Source of the DNA: an uncultured Aquimarina sp.
Lineage (GTDB): Bacteria; Bacteroidota; Bacteroidia; Flavobacteriales; Flavobacteriaceae
Length of the DNA: 50,545 nucleotides
Assembly: GCA_947492105.1 (NCBI GenBank)
Contig: CANLMN010000031.1
Location: forward strand, 1-50,545
Reading direction: 5' to 3'
Both the position numbers and the translations under genes were made by a program. Under the pieces are notes generated by a model that searched no databases, had not been told where the DNA came from, and saw nothing but the letters and a program-made list of their open reading frames with translations. Shown here in pieces: positions 35,307 through 44,629 of the stretch. Each line of letters starts with the position of its first letter. Position 1 is the stretch's first letter.

Positions 35307-35436
35307 AGTGGTAAATATAGTTCTAATTCTTAAATCTTGTATCCGTTGAACTTTGAATTTGTTATACAAAAGATGGTATTTCTTATCTACGTTTTTGATA
35401 AAAAATATAGTAAAGTAATGGTATGGTTGTTTTTAA

Positions 35437-35597
35437 TTTAATTTGGGTGTATAAATTCGTATTAATGACATTGTTATTTTTTTTAAGTAAAAAACACCTT
35501 GATGCTAGTGCATAGCCTTAGTTAGGATTTGTTATTATACTGAAAATGAGGCGAAAAAATAAAATTTTATCCCAGTAAATTCAATGGATAAATAGTA
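35437..35597 (+). repeat. Hybrid repeat: family A left part joined to family C right part
   Basis: The left part (GTGTATAAATTCGTATTAAT to GCATAGCCTTAGTTAGG) is family A. From about 35537 the sequence is the right end of family C (AAAATTTTATCCCAGTAAAT then GGATAAATAGTAT). The family A terminus at the far left is degraded. Confidence 0.7.
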
Positions 35598-35686
35598 TTA
35601 TAACTTAATTGAGAAAAAAAAGGGGGGATTGGTGTGAATTCAAAATCTAAAGAACCAGATGTGCTACTTCATTTTGGTATATTATA

Positions 35687-35722
35687 ATATAAAGCGCAGC
35701 CTTTATAGACTGCGCTTTATAT
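35687..35722. terminator. Strong hairpin, probable terminator
   Basis: Perfect 13-bp stem ATATAAAGCGCAG / CTGCGCTTTATAT with a 10-base loop. It lies about 280 bp after the sugar dehydrogenase stop codon on the minus strand. The flanks are T-rich rather than a clean T-run. Confidence 0.5.
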
Positions 35723-35894
35723 CTGTTTGTTGTTGTATTTCGTATTCGTAAGGTAACCCTAATCAAATACTAGTGATCTGGTAGTGTTTTCTTTTTAATG
35801 CAATTAAAAGCAGTTTCTGTGTTATTGGTGTAGAACTCATCTTGGCTTTTTCTTTTTTTCAAAAAAAAATGGAACAAATTTGCCTATGTATTGT

Positions 35895-35990
35895 TGCTTT
35901 TCTCAGCTATAGTCCTGCTATGAACTTCAAAAAACGCCTTATTTGACTTAGTTTCATCTCATTTTCGGTTGATAATGAAAAGTCAAGATG
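35895..35990 (-). repeat. Dispersed repeat family D, copy 2
   Basis: On the minus strand it reads CATCTTGACTTTTCATTATC, then AAAATGAGATGAAACT and TTCATAGCAGGACT, which aligns along its length with 2203-2310. Confidence 0.6.
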
Positions 35991-36004
35991 AGCTTATGTT
36001 ATTG

Positions 36005-37393
36005 TTATTTTTCGATGACAATTTTTTGATGAAATTCCTTACCGTTTTGATCTTTGATTTTCAAAAGGTAGATTCCTTTGTTTAATGAATCAATGTTATA
36101 CTGGTGACTTGGTTGGAACTGGAATTCTTTGACCAATTGACCTTTAATGTCAAAAAGCTGTAATTCTTGCAAAGGATTTTCACTTTTAAGTTTAAAAAAG
36201 CGATCAGCAGGATTTGGATATAGTACATTATTACCATCTCGAGAAAAAGATGGAGTGCTTAATTGATTGTTATTGTCAACAACACGATATATGATATCAC
36301 TACCACGGTTAACGTGACCTCCAACATATAATTCGTTATTTTGATCTACTCCAAAAGTAGTAATACTTGGAGCAAATGGTCCGAATGAGGTTATAGTGCC
36401 ATCTCCATCATTGGCTACCATAAGTAATTCATTGCTACAATAATCACCAAAGATATATTGGCCAACCATGTTTGTGTATTTGCTACCTCGGTATACGAAT
36501 CCTCCTGTTATAGAGCAACGAAATGGTCTTCCGCCTCGTTCAAAGGTGGTGAAAGGGCTAACTAAAGTTTTGCCATTACATTCATTTGCGTTACCAGTTG
36601 GGTTAGCACCCTCGTAACAACGCCATCCATAATTCTGCTCAGCAGGATTGGCAACTACTTTGTTTACTTCTTCATGACCATTTGGTGCATTGTCGCCAAC
36701 GTCAGCAATCCAAAGATCTTTGCCATCAAATGAGAATTTCCAAGGATTTCGTAGGCCATAAGCCCATATTTCATCTCGTCCAGTTTTATTGACAAATGGG
36801 TTGTCTTGTGGGATATATGGTGCAGGACGATCTACGTCTAAGCGAAGGATTTTTCCGAGTAGTTTGTTGATGTTTTGTGAGTTGTTTTGTCGGTCTCCAC
36901 CACCACCACCATCTCCACTACCTATATAGAGCATGTTGTCAGGTCCAAAGGTTAAGTGCCCTCCGTTATGATTCGGAGCAGGTTGATCGTAGGTGAGCAG
37001 GATCAACGCAGAATTTGGGTTTGCGCTAGTATTAGTACTCCTAGAATATCGTTCAATTACAGTGTTTCCAGAGGTATCGGTATAATTTACATAGAAATAG
37101 CCGTTTTCTGCATATTGCGGATGAAAAGCTAAGCCTAATAGTCCTTGCTCATTACCTCTAGAATTTATTTTGTTCGAAATGTTGAGGAATGGTTGTCCGT
37201 TTACAGAGCCATCTGCATTAATGATTTTGATTTGTCCAGCTTGCTCTGAGACAAAGAGACGGTCATCCCCTGCATTGGCAATAGCAGTTGGTCTGTTAAA
37301 TCCGCTCGCAAAAACTTCTAATTTCAAATCAGGTTGTTGTGCAGAACAAATAGAGAGTGTTCCTAAGTAGAGTAGTGATAGTAGCTTTTTCAT
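36005..37393 (-). CDS. Secreted PQQ-type sugar dehydrogenase with T9SS sorting domain
   Basis: 462 residues. A signal peptide (about 1-18, CSAQ) precedes a six-bladed beta-propeller of the glucose/sorbosone dehydrogenase family (about 25-370), with GLLGLAFHPQY, NHNGGHLTFGPDNMLYIGSG, YGLRNPWKFSFD and NYGWRCYEG; the His in the NHNGG block is the usual catalytic base. The last 75 residues (VLYPNPADRFFKL to KIVIEK) are a type A sorting domain, so the protein is exported through the type IX system and anchored or released at the cell surface. It probably oxidises aldose sugars outside the cell with PQQ. Confidence 0.93.
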   Translation of the reverse strand: MKKLLSLLYLGTLSICSAQQPDLKLEVFASGFNRPTAIANAGDDRLFVSEQAGQIKIINADGSVNGQPFLNISNKINSRGNEQGLLGLAFHPQYAENGYFYVNYTDTSGNTVIERYSRSTNTSANPNSALILLTYDQPAPNHNGGHLTFGPDNMLYIGSGDGGGGGDRQNNSQNINKLLGKILRLDVDRPAPYIPQDNPFVNKTGRDEIWAYGLRNPWKFSFDGKDLWIADVGDNAPNGHEEVNKVVANPAEQNYGWRCYEGANPTGNANECNGKTLVSPFTTFERGGRPFRCSITGGFVYRGSKYTNMVGQYIFGDYCSNELLMVANDGDGTITSFGPFAPSITTFGVDQNNELYVGGHVNRGSDIIYRVVDNNNQLSTPSFSRDGNNVLYPNPADRFFKLKSENPLQELQLFDIKGQLVKEFQFQPSHQYNIDSLNKGIYLLKIKDQNGKEFHQKIVIEK

Positions 37394-37516
37394 GGTTATA
37401 TGATTGTATTAGAAATGAGATAACGCAAAAGAAGGAATATTTATTTTCCATTCATTTATTTGTTTCTTTGGATGTAATTTGATGTTTGCTCAGAAAACAA
37501 GCGTTTTAACTTGATG

Positions 37517-37570
37517 ATATCAAACTATTCTACAATGTTTTTCTTAAAAAAATATAGAATAGTTTGATAT
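37517..37570. repeat. 16-bp perfect inverted repeat
   Basis: ATATCAAACTATTCTA (37517-37532) and its exact complement (37555-37570) flank 22 bases. It lies 124 bp upstream of the sugar dehydrogenase start, so it could be an operator or a hairpin in the leader. Confidence 0.6.
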
Positions 37571-37608
37571 TAAGAGGAATGTGTACTTAGAATGTTGTAC
37601 TTGTTTTA

Positions 37609-37700
37609 TGCCATATGGAATGTGTGTGTAGGCCAAAATAAATGGAATTACTTTTAGTTAATTTGTACTACAAAATTTCAGCATATTCAGTAACTAAGAT
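37609..37700 (+). repeat. Family B long-form fragment
   Basis: GTAGGCCAAAATAAATGGA and the following 50 bp, including TACAAAATTTCAG, align with the inner part of the long family B copy at 17330. The right end is not recognisable. No gene is seen in 37394-37874. Confidence 0.5.
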
Positions 37701-37874
37701 CCTGCTTTGTTTTTTTATTCATTAAAGAAAAAAAATATCCATGTATTTCTCTGTGATTTCTGATTATAAATGGGTGTGGGAGATTAGTGTATTGTTGTTC
37801 AATACTTTTTTTTGATTAAATGGCTATTGGTGGATATCCCGTGCTGTGTATTGTGGTCTTGTTGTAAAAGAAAA

Positions 37875-38468
37875 TTATTTCGTAAACTCTTGAAGTTCTT
37901 GAAGTGTCGTAGGGTTTTCGGTTTTGATAACTTTTTTGGTTGCCGTGTTAATTAAAACAGAAGTAGGGGTAGAGGTAACCTTGTATAGATTAAAAATATC
38001 ATGATTTCCTGCTAATAACGTGAAGTCGTACTTGTTTTTTTGTAACATTTCTAGATTCTCGTCTTTGTTGGCATCTAGTTGGATAACTGCTGTTGCAGTA
38101 GTTTCTTGATTTTGTGTAAATTCCTGTATGTCTGGATAAAATTCACTGCAAACGGAGCATTGGGAGGAGGAAAAAATTAGTAATGTTTTTGGGGTAGTGA
38201 AGCTCGCTAGATTTGTGATATTCCCATTTTGATCTTCAAGAGAAAAATCTGGGGCATTAGTGCCTTCTTCAAGCTTTACAGAATCGAGTTTTTGCATCAT
38301 TTCTTCTTGTTCGATAATTGGGTCTAAGAAGTTTTTGTGCTTAGTGAGTTTGAGCTCTTGTTGTTGTAGTGCTTGTTGTAAATTTTTTGTGTTAATGTAG
38401 TTTATACTACCAATGATTAGCGATATTATGATACCTGCAATTAAGAAATACGATGTTGTCTTTGTCAT
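37875..38468 (-). CDS. Membrane-anchored thioredoxin-like (TlpA/redoxin) protein
   Basis: 197 residues. One N-terminal helix (about 7-24) is followed by a helical spacer and then a redoxin domain starting at GTNAPDFSLEDQNGN, with an active-site CSVC in SSQCSVCSEFYP. The cis-proline region is STPTSV. It should reduce or oxidise disulfides, or support cytochrome maturation, on the periplasmic side. It stands alone, so the partner is unknown. Confidence 0.85.
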   Translation of the reverse strand: MTKTTSYFLIAGIIISLIIGSINYINTKNLQQALQQQELKLTKHKNFLDPIIEQEEMMQKLDSVKLEEGTNAPDFSLEDQNGNITNLASFTTPKTLLIFSSSQCSVCSEFYPDIQEFTQNQETTATAVIQLDANKDENLEMLQKNKYDFTLLAGNHDIFNLYKVTSTPTSVLINTATKKVIKTENPTTLQELQEFTK

Positions 38469-38824
38469 AATTTGATTGTGCTTGATGTGTTCTAACGGTT
38501 GATGAGAAATGAAATGTGTGTTTGTCTAAAATTTTGATTTGTACTTTAGTGTTTGTGTTCTAGATTGAGAAAAAGTGATCTAACATAGAAGAAGGTTATG
38601 TGTGCTTTTTTAGCGACTAAACATACAAAAAAACCATAAAAAGCAGCAAGGGTTTTGCCTTAAATTAAATTTTTGCAAAAGACTAATTTTGTAGTACGGA
38701 AGCGCTAGGAGGTTTGTAGTGTCAGGAGTGTGGTCTGTCGGTAGGCGCTGATCCTGGCTGTGTTTTTGTTGATGTAGTATTGTTTATGGGGTGATGTTGT
38801 GTGGTTTACAAAAAAAACAAACTT
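38469..38824. other. Intergenic stretch, nothing recognised
   Basis: No gene, repeat family or clear hairpin found. A short G/T-rich block (about 38700-38815) stands out from the AT-rich surroundings but codes for nothing that I can support. Confidence 0.4.
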
Positions 38825-39283
38825 TTAGTATTGAATTTTTTTTGCAATTATAGTACATGCCTCATCAAGCATTTGATAAACGTTTTCGAAACCTTGATCA
38901 CCTCCATAATAGGGGTCTGGTACAGATGTATTTTCATTGGGATGTACCTCGTTGAGAATAAGTTTGACTTTTTCTTTTTCTTTTTCAGAAAGTGCTAGTG
39001 CAATGACATCTCGGTAGTTGGCAGTATCCATGACATAAATGTATTCAAATTCTTCAAAATGATAAGGACTAAATTTCATAGCCCTTTGGTCAGTAATGTC
39101 GATATGATATTTTTTTGCTACTTCAATGGATCTTTGATCGGGTAATGCGCCAATATGATATCCTCCAGTACCCGCAGACGCTACTTCAAATTTGGATGGA
39201 TCCAGTTTTGATTTGAGAATTCCTTCTGCAAGAGGTGATCTACAAATGTTGCCTAGACATACCATCAATATTTTAGTGCGCAT
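38825..39283 (-). CDS. Low-molecular-weight protein tyrosine phosphatase
   Basis: 152 residues with the N-terminal P-loop CLGNICRSP (Cys9 to Arg15) and the general acid in VPDPYYGG (Asp123). It should remove phosphate from tyrosine residues in the cytosol; in bacteria such enzymes often act on capsule-related kinases, but no such kinase is present here. 15 bp after dnaA, so it may share its transcript. Confidence 0.93.
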   Translation of the reverse strand: MRTKILMVCLGNICRSPLAEGILKSKLDPSKFEVASAGTGGYHIGALPDQRSIEVAKKYHIDITDQRAMKFSPYHFEEFEYIYVMDTANYRDVIALALSEKEKEKVKLILNEVHPNENTSVPDPYYGGDQGFENVYQMLDEACTIIAKKIQY

Positions 39284-39298
39284 AATTAGAGTGCTTTT

Positions 39299-40726
39299 TT
39301 ATACTGCGAGCTTTTTGCCAAGATCTTCTACGTACTTACGGAATTGTTTGTCGGTAGTAGAGAGGTTATTTACGGTCTTGCATGCGTGCAACACTGTAGC
39401 GTGATCACGTTTGCCTATCTGTGATCCGATACTGGCAAGAGAGGCTTTAGTTAATTTTTTTGCAAAAAACATGGCCAATTGTCTTGCTTGTACAATATGA
39501 CGTTTACGTGTTTTGGATTGCAGGGTTTCTACATCCATCTGGAAATAATCGCTGACTACTTTTTGGATGTAATCGATAGAAACTTCTCGCTTCGTATTTT
39601 TGACATAATTGTCAACAATATTTTTGGCAAGATCAATAGTGATATCTTTCTTGTTAAAAGAAGAGTGTGCAATTAATGATATGATAGCACCTTCTAGTTC
39701 TCTGATGTTTGTTTTGATATTATTCGCCAAAAATTCTACAATATCTTCTGGCATTTCTACACCATCTCTATAAAGTTTGTTTTTGATAATCGAAACGCGG
39801 GTTTCAAAATCTGGGTGATGTAGCTCGGCAGACAATCCCCATTTGAAACGAGATAATAAGCGTTGCTCTATATCTTGCATATCTACTGGAGCCTTGTCAC
39901 TTGTCAAAATGACTTGTTTTCCATTTTGATGCAATTGATTGAATATATGAAAGAATACATCTTGCGTCCCTGCTTTGCCAGATAATAACTGTATATCATC
40001 AACGATCAGTACATCGATAATTTGGTAAAAATGCATAAAATCATTTCTGTTATTTTTCTTAACTGATTCTATGTATTGTTGTGTAAACTTTTCTGCAGAG
40101 ATATATAAAACTGTTTTCTCTGGGTATTTGTCTTTGATGTTGACTCCAATTGCGTGAGCCAAATGGGTTTTTCCTAGCCCTACACCTCCAAAAATAAGTA
40201 ATGGATTAAAAGAAGTGCCTCCAGGTTTGTTGGCAACAGCTAATCCTGCTGATCTAGCAAGTCTGTTAGATTCTCCTTCTAGAAAATTTTCGAAATTGTA
40301 ATTTGGGTTGAGTTGTGATTCAATCTTTACATTTCTAATTCCTGGTATAACAAAAGGATTTTTTAACTCTGGACTTTTGCTTTTTATAGGGACATCAACT
40401 TCTTGGTATTTGACTGCTGTATGATTGGAACTAGGAATCTTTTCTGTAAATGGCTGTTTATTGCCATAAGTGTTTTCCATTTTGATAACATAAACCAATT
40501 TGGCATGTTCTCCTAGTTCTTTGGTGAGTGATACTTTTAATAATTTTACATAATGTTCTTCTAGCCATTCATAAAAAAACTTACTAGGTACTTGAATGCT
40601 TAATGCAGTTTCAGTTAGTTTTACTGCTTTAATAGGTTCAAACCATGTTTTATAGGCTTGTGCAGTAATGTTGTCTTCAATAAAAGACAGGCAATTTTCC
40701 CAAACCGATCTAGCAGTTTTACTCAT
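39299..40726 (-). CDS. dnaA: Chromosomal replication initiator DnaA
   Basis: 475 residues. Domain I is at the N-terminus (SVWENCLSFIEDNITAQAYK). The AAA+ domain has Walker A GGVGLGKTHL and Walker B VLIVDDIQLL. The C-terminal DNA-binding signature is GKRDHATVLHACKTV. It binds DnaA boxes to open the replication origin. The upstream gap (40727-41024) has only one near-match to a box (ATATGCACA), so an origin is not evident here. Confidence 0.97.
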   Translation of the reverse strand: MSKTARSVWENCLSFIEDNITAQAYKTWFEPIKAVKLTETALSIQVPSKFFYEWLEEHYVKLLKVSLTKELGEHAKLVYVIKMENTYGNKQPFTEKIPSSNHTAVKYQEVDVPIKSKSPELKNPFVIPGIRNVKIESQLNPNYNFENFLEGESNRLARSAGLAVANKPGGTSFNPLLIFGGVGLGKTHLAHAIGVNIKDKYPEKTVLYISAEKFTQQYIESVKKNNRNDFMHFYQIIDVLIVDDIQLLSGKAGTQDVFFHIFNQLHQNGKQVILTSDKAPVDMQDIEQRLLSRFKWGLSAELHHPDFETRVSIIKNKLYRDGVEMPEDIVEFLANNIKTNIRELEGAIISLIAHSSFNKKDITIDLAKNIVDNYVKNTKREVSIDYIQKVVSDYFQMDVETLQSKTRKRHIVQARQLAMFFAKKLTKASLASIGSQIGKRDHATVLHACKTVNNLSTTDKQFRKYVEDLGKKLAV

Positions 40727-41024
40727 TCGTGTCGTTGTTAATTTTCGGGGTTAGAGAACCAAATTTTAAATGTAAGTTAATAAAAAAACATAACTTTGTT
40801 TCGTCTTATCCTATTTATAATGTCTATAAATTTTTAGATCAAATTTTGTCAATGCAAGTTTTGTCATGTTTTTAACTAAATTACAATGCCTCATTTCAGA
40901 GGGACAAATATGTGAACAAAAAATGTAAAAAAAAAACGATATGCACAGTGAATTTTAATTATTTTTTTTGCATCATTCTTAGTGTTTACGGGATTTAGTA
41001 ATAATTTTCCTTCATAAAAAATAT

Positions 41025-41432
41025 ATGTCAATAATAACAAAAACTCAGATTAGAGTACGATATGCAGAAACCGATCAAATGGGGGTGGTGCATCATGGTA
41101 ATTACGCAACGTATTTGGAATTAGCTAGAATAGAATGGTTAGACCAACTAGGAGTGTCGTATAGGACTATGGAAAAACAAGGGGTCATGCTGCCAGTACA
41201 TGCTATGCAATTCAAGTTTAAAAAATCAGCTTTTTTTGACGATAATCTGACAATAGTTACCATACTTCGAGAAAAGCCAAGAGCACGGATTATTTATGAT
41301 TTTGAGATCTATAATCAAGAAAAAGAGCTACTTACGACGGCGTCCGTAACGCTGGTGTTTATGGATGTAGTGAGGAAAAAACCTATTCCTTGTCCGGATT
41401 ACCTTTTGGAGCTTATAGAAAAAAATGAATGA
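41025..41432 (+). CDS. YbgC/FadM-type acyl-CoA thioesterase
   Basis: 135 residues, standard hotdog length. The 4-hydroxybenzoyl-CoA thioesterase signature is clear: YAETDQMGVVHHGNYATYLE with the catalytic Asp, followed by ARIEWLDQLG. Hydrolyses short or aromatic acyl-CoA. Single gene, divergent from dnaA. Confidence 0.92.
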   Translation: MSIITKTQIRVRYAETDQMGVVHHGNYATYLELARIEWLDQLGVSYRTMEKQGVMLPVHAMQFKFKKSAFFDDNLTIVTILREKPRARIIYDFEIYNQEKELLTTASVTLVFMDVVRKKPIPCPDYLLELIEKNE

Positions 41433-41483
41433 TCCTAAGGATTTTGTGTAGTTGTTTTTTAATTGAACGGGGATTATCGGTTT

Positions 41484-42095
41484 TTAATTATGATCATGAT
41501 TGGAGATTTCAATTCCATGAGTGTTCTCGAATAATGATTGAATCGCAGTGACGTCTTTTTTACGTACCGCTATGGTTATTTTGCAGTCTAATTCTAGTTG
41601 TTGGTTTGTTATGGTGAGTTGCCGTTCTTTAATGATGCGCATTGCGATATTCATCATTGGATAAGGAAAAGAAAGCATAAACGATTTCGTGAGTATTTTC
41701 TCTATAATAATTCCTGTTTCTAGTGTAAGTTTGGCTGTGTTTTTGTATGCTTGTATCAATCCTCCAACTCCTAATTTGACTCCGCCAAAATAGCGGACTA
41801 CAATGAGTAGGATGTTTGTTGTCTCAAAAGCTTGTAGTTGACCATAAATAGGCATTCCTGCAGAATTAGAGGGTTCGCCATCATCGTTTGCTCTGTAGCG
41901 AATGGGATCTGTGCCTAGTTGCCAGGCATAACACCAGTGTCTTGCTGCATAATGCTCTTTTTTGATAAGATCTAATTGAGTTTTGATGGCCAGTTCTGTC
42001 GTAACAGGAAAAGCATATCCATAAAACTTGCTGTTTTTTTCTTTAAATAGAATTCCTCTAACAGGATCATCAATGGTTTTATAGGTATCTTTCAT
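41484..42095 (-). CDS. YigZ/IMPACT family protein
   Basis: 203 residues. The UPF0029 core is present: SKFYGYAFPV, HWCYAWQLG, DDGEPSNSAGMPI and VVRYFGGVKLGVGGLIQAY. The homologues are conserved but their biochemical role is unsettled; ribosome-related regulation has been suggested for IMPACT. Last gene of a five-gene minus-strand operon, 9 bp after the EamA gene. Confidence 0.93.
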   Translation of the reverse strand: MKDTYKTIDDPVRGILFKEKNSKFYGYAFPVTTELAIKTQLDLIKKEHYAARHWCYAWQLGTDPIRYRANDDGEPSNSAGMPIYGQLQAFETTNILLIVVRYFGGVKLGVGGLIQAYKNTAKLTLETGIIIEKILTKSFMLSFPYPMMNIAMRIIKERQLTITNQQLELDCKITIAVRKKDVTAIQSLFENTHGIEISNHDHN

Positions 42096-42104
42096 GGATT
42101 TTAG

Positions 42105-42974
42105 TTAAGTCATTGTGGCTACCAAAATAATACTTAGGATCGCTAGTAGAATTCCTACCCAGTTTTTTGGGAGTAATTTTTCTTTAAAGAGTATAATTCC
42201 TAATAAGGTAGAAACGATCAAAATGGCGACATTATTGATTGTAAAAATAGAAGCGCTTTCTATGCCTTCGGTACGTAATGCTTGTATCAAAAAATAGATC
42301 GAAAAGTAGTTGGGTACTCCCAAAATGATACCGCCTATTAGGTTTTTTGCTTGTAGTGTAGTTTTGCCTGTCAACACTTGATACCCGAGTACAAGAATTC
42401 CTATAATTGCTGCAAAACCAAATATTGTTGCAGAAAACAATGAAATATCGTCTTGGGCTACATAATTTGTTTCTAGAAACTTGAGGCTCGTGTCGATAAT
42501 TCCGCTGCCAACAAAAACTAGGATTGGGAATATGAGGTCTTTTTTAGAAATGGTAATCCCTTTTTTGGTTTTCACAGAGGTGAGATATACCGAGATCATA
42601 GCGATACTGATACCCATAAGTTTCCAAAAACCTGTACCTTCATGATATACTAGAATGCCAAATATTACCGGGATAGCAATACTCATTTTGCTTGCAACTG
42701 CAACAACAGATAAGCCGTTTTTTTGGGTAGTGATTGCCATTAGGTTAAAAACAATGATAAAAAACACCCCTAATAAGAAGGTTCCAAAAAACCAATTGTA
42801 TTCGGTAATTGTAGTTAGGTCTATGGGGTTTGGATAACTTGTTATTCCAGAAATGCATGCAATGATGTAATTGACCACAATAGCTTGTAGTATGTTGATT
42901 TTGTATATGTCAAAAAATTTGAAAATAACAAAAATCAAACTGGACGCGAGAATGCTTAGCAGTAATGCGATCAA
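42105..42974 (-). CDS. EamA/DMT-superfamily transporter
   Basis: 289 residues with about ten hydrophobic helices. It apparently starts with TTG at 42974, overlapping the HAD gene stop as TTGA, a form of translational coupling. The EamA ending SIFTINNVAILIVSTLLGII followed by FKEKL is visible. Inner membrane; substrate unknown. Fourth gene of the ribD operon, which raises but does not prove a link to flavin export. Confidence 0.85.
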   Translation of the reverse strand: MIALLLSILASSLIFVIFKFFDIYKINILQAIVVNYIIACISGITSYPNPIDLTTITEYNWFFGTFLLGVFFIIVFNLMAITTQKNGLSVVAVASKMSIAIPVIFGILVYHEGTGFWKLMGISIAMISVYLTSVKTKKGITISKKDLIFPILVFVGSGIIDTSLKFLETNYVAQDDISLFSATIFGFAAIIGILVLGYQVLTGKTTLQAKNLIGGIILGVPNYFSIYFLIQALRTEGIESASIFTINNVAILIVSTLLGIILFKEKLLPKNWVGILLAILSIILVATMT

Positions 42975-43579
42975 AATAGGTCATTTTTTAGGGTGAATAG
43001 TGCTGTTACATCTTCATTCTGGGGATCGTTGTTCCATACTTTAATTCCGAGTGACGCTGCTGCATTTGTGTTTTCTTTGGTGTCATCAATAAATAAGGTT
43101 TCTGATGGCACTAATTGATTCTCGTTTAACACAAACTCAAAGATGTCTGCATTTGGTTTTCGCATTTGAATCTCATGAGACAAGTAAAATTGCTCAAAAC
43201 ACTTTTTAAAATCTTTGTAAAAAGGTACGTGTTGTATGATCCACTGTATATGGAGTTCATTTGTGTTGCTTAACAGAAAGAGGCGATATTTTTTTTCTTG
43301 CTGTACTTGTTGTAAAAATTCTAAACGGTGTTTTGGAAAATCTAATAATATGCTATTCCAAGCTGTGATAAGACTTCTGTTGTCAATATTTGGAGCTATT
43401 GTTTGATACTTTTTAATAAAAGATTCGGTGCTGAGGAGCCCTTTTTCATAGGCTTTGTTCCAAGCAACTATTTCTTCAGAAGTATCAACGATTCCTAATT
43501 GTTTTAGCGCAGTGGTGGTTGCAGTTTTGTCTAGGTTAATGAACACATCTCCGAAGTCAAAAATTATATTTTTAATCAT
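42971..43579 (-). CDS. HAD-superfamily hydrolase
   Basis: 202 residues. Motif I is DFGDVFINLD, in which the nucleophile Asp is followed by Phe-Gly-Asp (the usual DxD). Motif II is LLSNT and motif III/IV lies at RKPNADIF and LFIDDT. The helical cap fits the alpha-D-glucose-1-phosphatase or epoxide-hydrolase-N-like subfamily. In flavin operons such phosphatases can remove the phosphate from the pyrimidine intermediate after RibD, which is an attractive but unproven role here. It overlaps ribD by 8 bp. Confidence 0.88.
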   Translation of the reverse strand: MIKNIIFDFGDVFINLDKTATTTALKQLGIVDTSEEIVAWNKAYEKGLLSTESFIKKYQTIAPNIDNRSLITAWNSILLDFPKHRLEFLQQVQQEKKYRLFLLSNTNELHIQWIIQHVPFYKDFKKCFEQFYLSHEIQMRKPNADIFEFVLNENQLVPSETLFIDDTKENTNAAASLGIKVWNNDPQNEDVTALFTLKNDLF

Positions 43580-44627
43580 TTAGATAGGTAATTAGAGTAT
43601 CATTGGTAATTATTGTTTTTGAAACGATTTTTCCATGTAAATGGGTAGGTGCTTTTGTTCCGTGGCCAAAGGTGGTTGATCCAATAAAAACGCGAGCTTC
43701 GTCCCAAAGTCCTTTGTCGATGAATTGTTGCAACGTATAACTACCACCTTCGATAATTACGGATTGCAGATTTTCAGAATAGAGTATTGTTAGGAGCTGG
43801 GATATGCTATCAGATTCAAAATCTAATTGATGATAATATGTGGTAGCTGTATTTGGAGGCAATGTTGTTTTTTCTGAGATAAAAACGAGTGTTTTGGCTT
43901 TGTTATCCAAAATACTAGCGTTTTGAGGTACTGTTGCCTTACGATCTATGAGAATGCGTACAGGGTTAGCTCCTTTCCAATCACGTGTAGTAAGACTAGG
44001 ATTGTCTGCTAAGGCAGTTTTGGTTCCAATCAAAATAGCTTGTTCTTCTGCACGCCATTTGTGTACTATTTGGCGTGATATGGTATTGGTAATCCAAACA
44101 GGTTTTTGGCCTGTGCGCCTGTGCGCCTGTGGACTGATATATCCATCTGCAGTCATGGCCCATTTGAGGATGATATACGGACGTTTTTTGGTGTGAAAGG
44201 TAAAAAAGCGTTTGTTCAATAATTGACATTCTTTTTCTAAAACACCTACTATAACTTCGCAACCAGCATCAAGCAGTTTTTTGATCCCATTGCCAGCAAC
44301 TTTTGCAAAAGGATCGATTGTGCCAATAACTACTTTTCTGATACCCGATGTGATGATCAAATCACTACATGGAGGTGTTTTGCCAAAGTGACTACAAGGC
44401 TCTAGACTTACATAGATTGTAGCTTTGGTTAATAATGTTTTGTCTTGTACTGAATTTATGGCATGGACTTCTGCATGAGCTCCTCCTGCTTTTTTGTGCC
44501 AACCCTCACCTATAATTTGTTGATTATACACAATTACACTACCAACCATAGGGTTGGGGTAGGTTGTTCCAAGCCCGTTTTGGGCGAGTTGTATACACCG
44601 ATTTATGTAGCGTTCATTTGTTGTCAA
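43572..44627 (-). CDS. ribD: Bifunctional riboflavin deaminase/reductase RibD
   Basis: 351 residues, apparently from a TTG start 2 bp after the LEA14-like gene. The N-terminal deaminase has the zinc site HAE (GGAHAEVHAI) and PCSHFGKTPPC. The C-terminal reductase has KWAMTADGYIS and the terminal VIIEGGSYTLQQF. It carries out the second and third steps of riboflavin synthesis. Second gene of the minus-strand operon. Confidence 0.96.
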   Translation of the reverse strand: MTTNERYINRCIQLAQNGLGTTYPNPMVGSVIVYNQQIIGEGWHKKAGGAHAEVHAINSVQDKTLLTKATIYVSLEPCSHFGKTPPCSDLIITSGIRKVVIGTIDPFAKVAGNGIKKLLDAGCEVIVGVLEKECQLLNKRFFTFHTKKRPYIILKWAMTADGYISPQAHRRTGQKPVWITNTISRQIVHKWRAEEQAILIGTKTALADNPSLTTRDWKGANPVRILIDRKATVPQNASILDNKAKTLVFISEKTTLPPNTATTYYHQLDFESDSISQLLTILYSENLQSVIIEGGSYTLQQFIDKGLWDEARVFIGSTTFGHGTKAPTHLHGKIVSKTIITNDTLITYLND

Positions 44628-44629
44628 AA

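Noticed and set aside
40727-41024. Replication origin next to dnaA
   Set aside because: Only one near-match to a DnaA box (ATATGCACA) was found; there is no box cluster.
44100-44135. Short internal repeat (GTGCGCCTGT twice) inside ribD
   Set aside because: A small in-frame sequence repeat within an intact gene; reading frame and motifs are unaffected.
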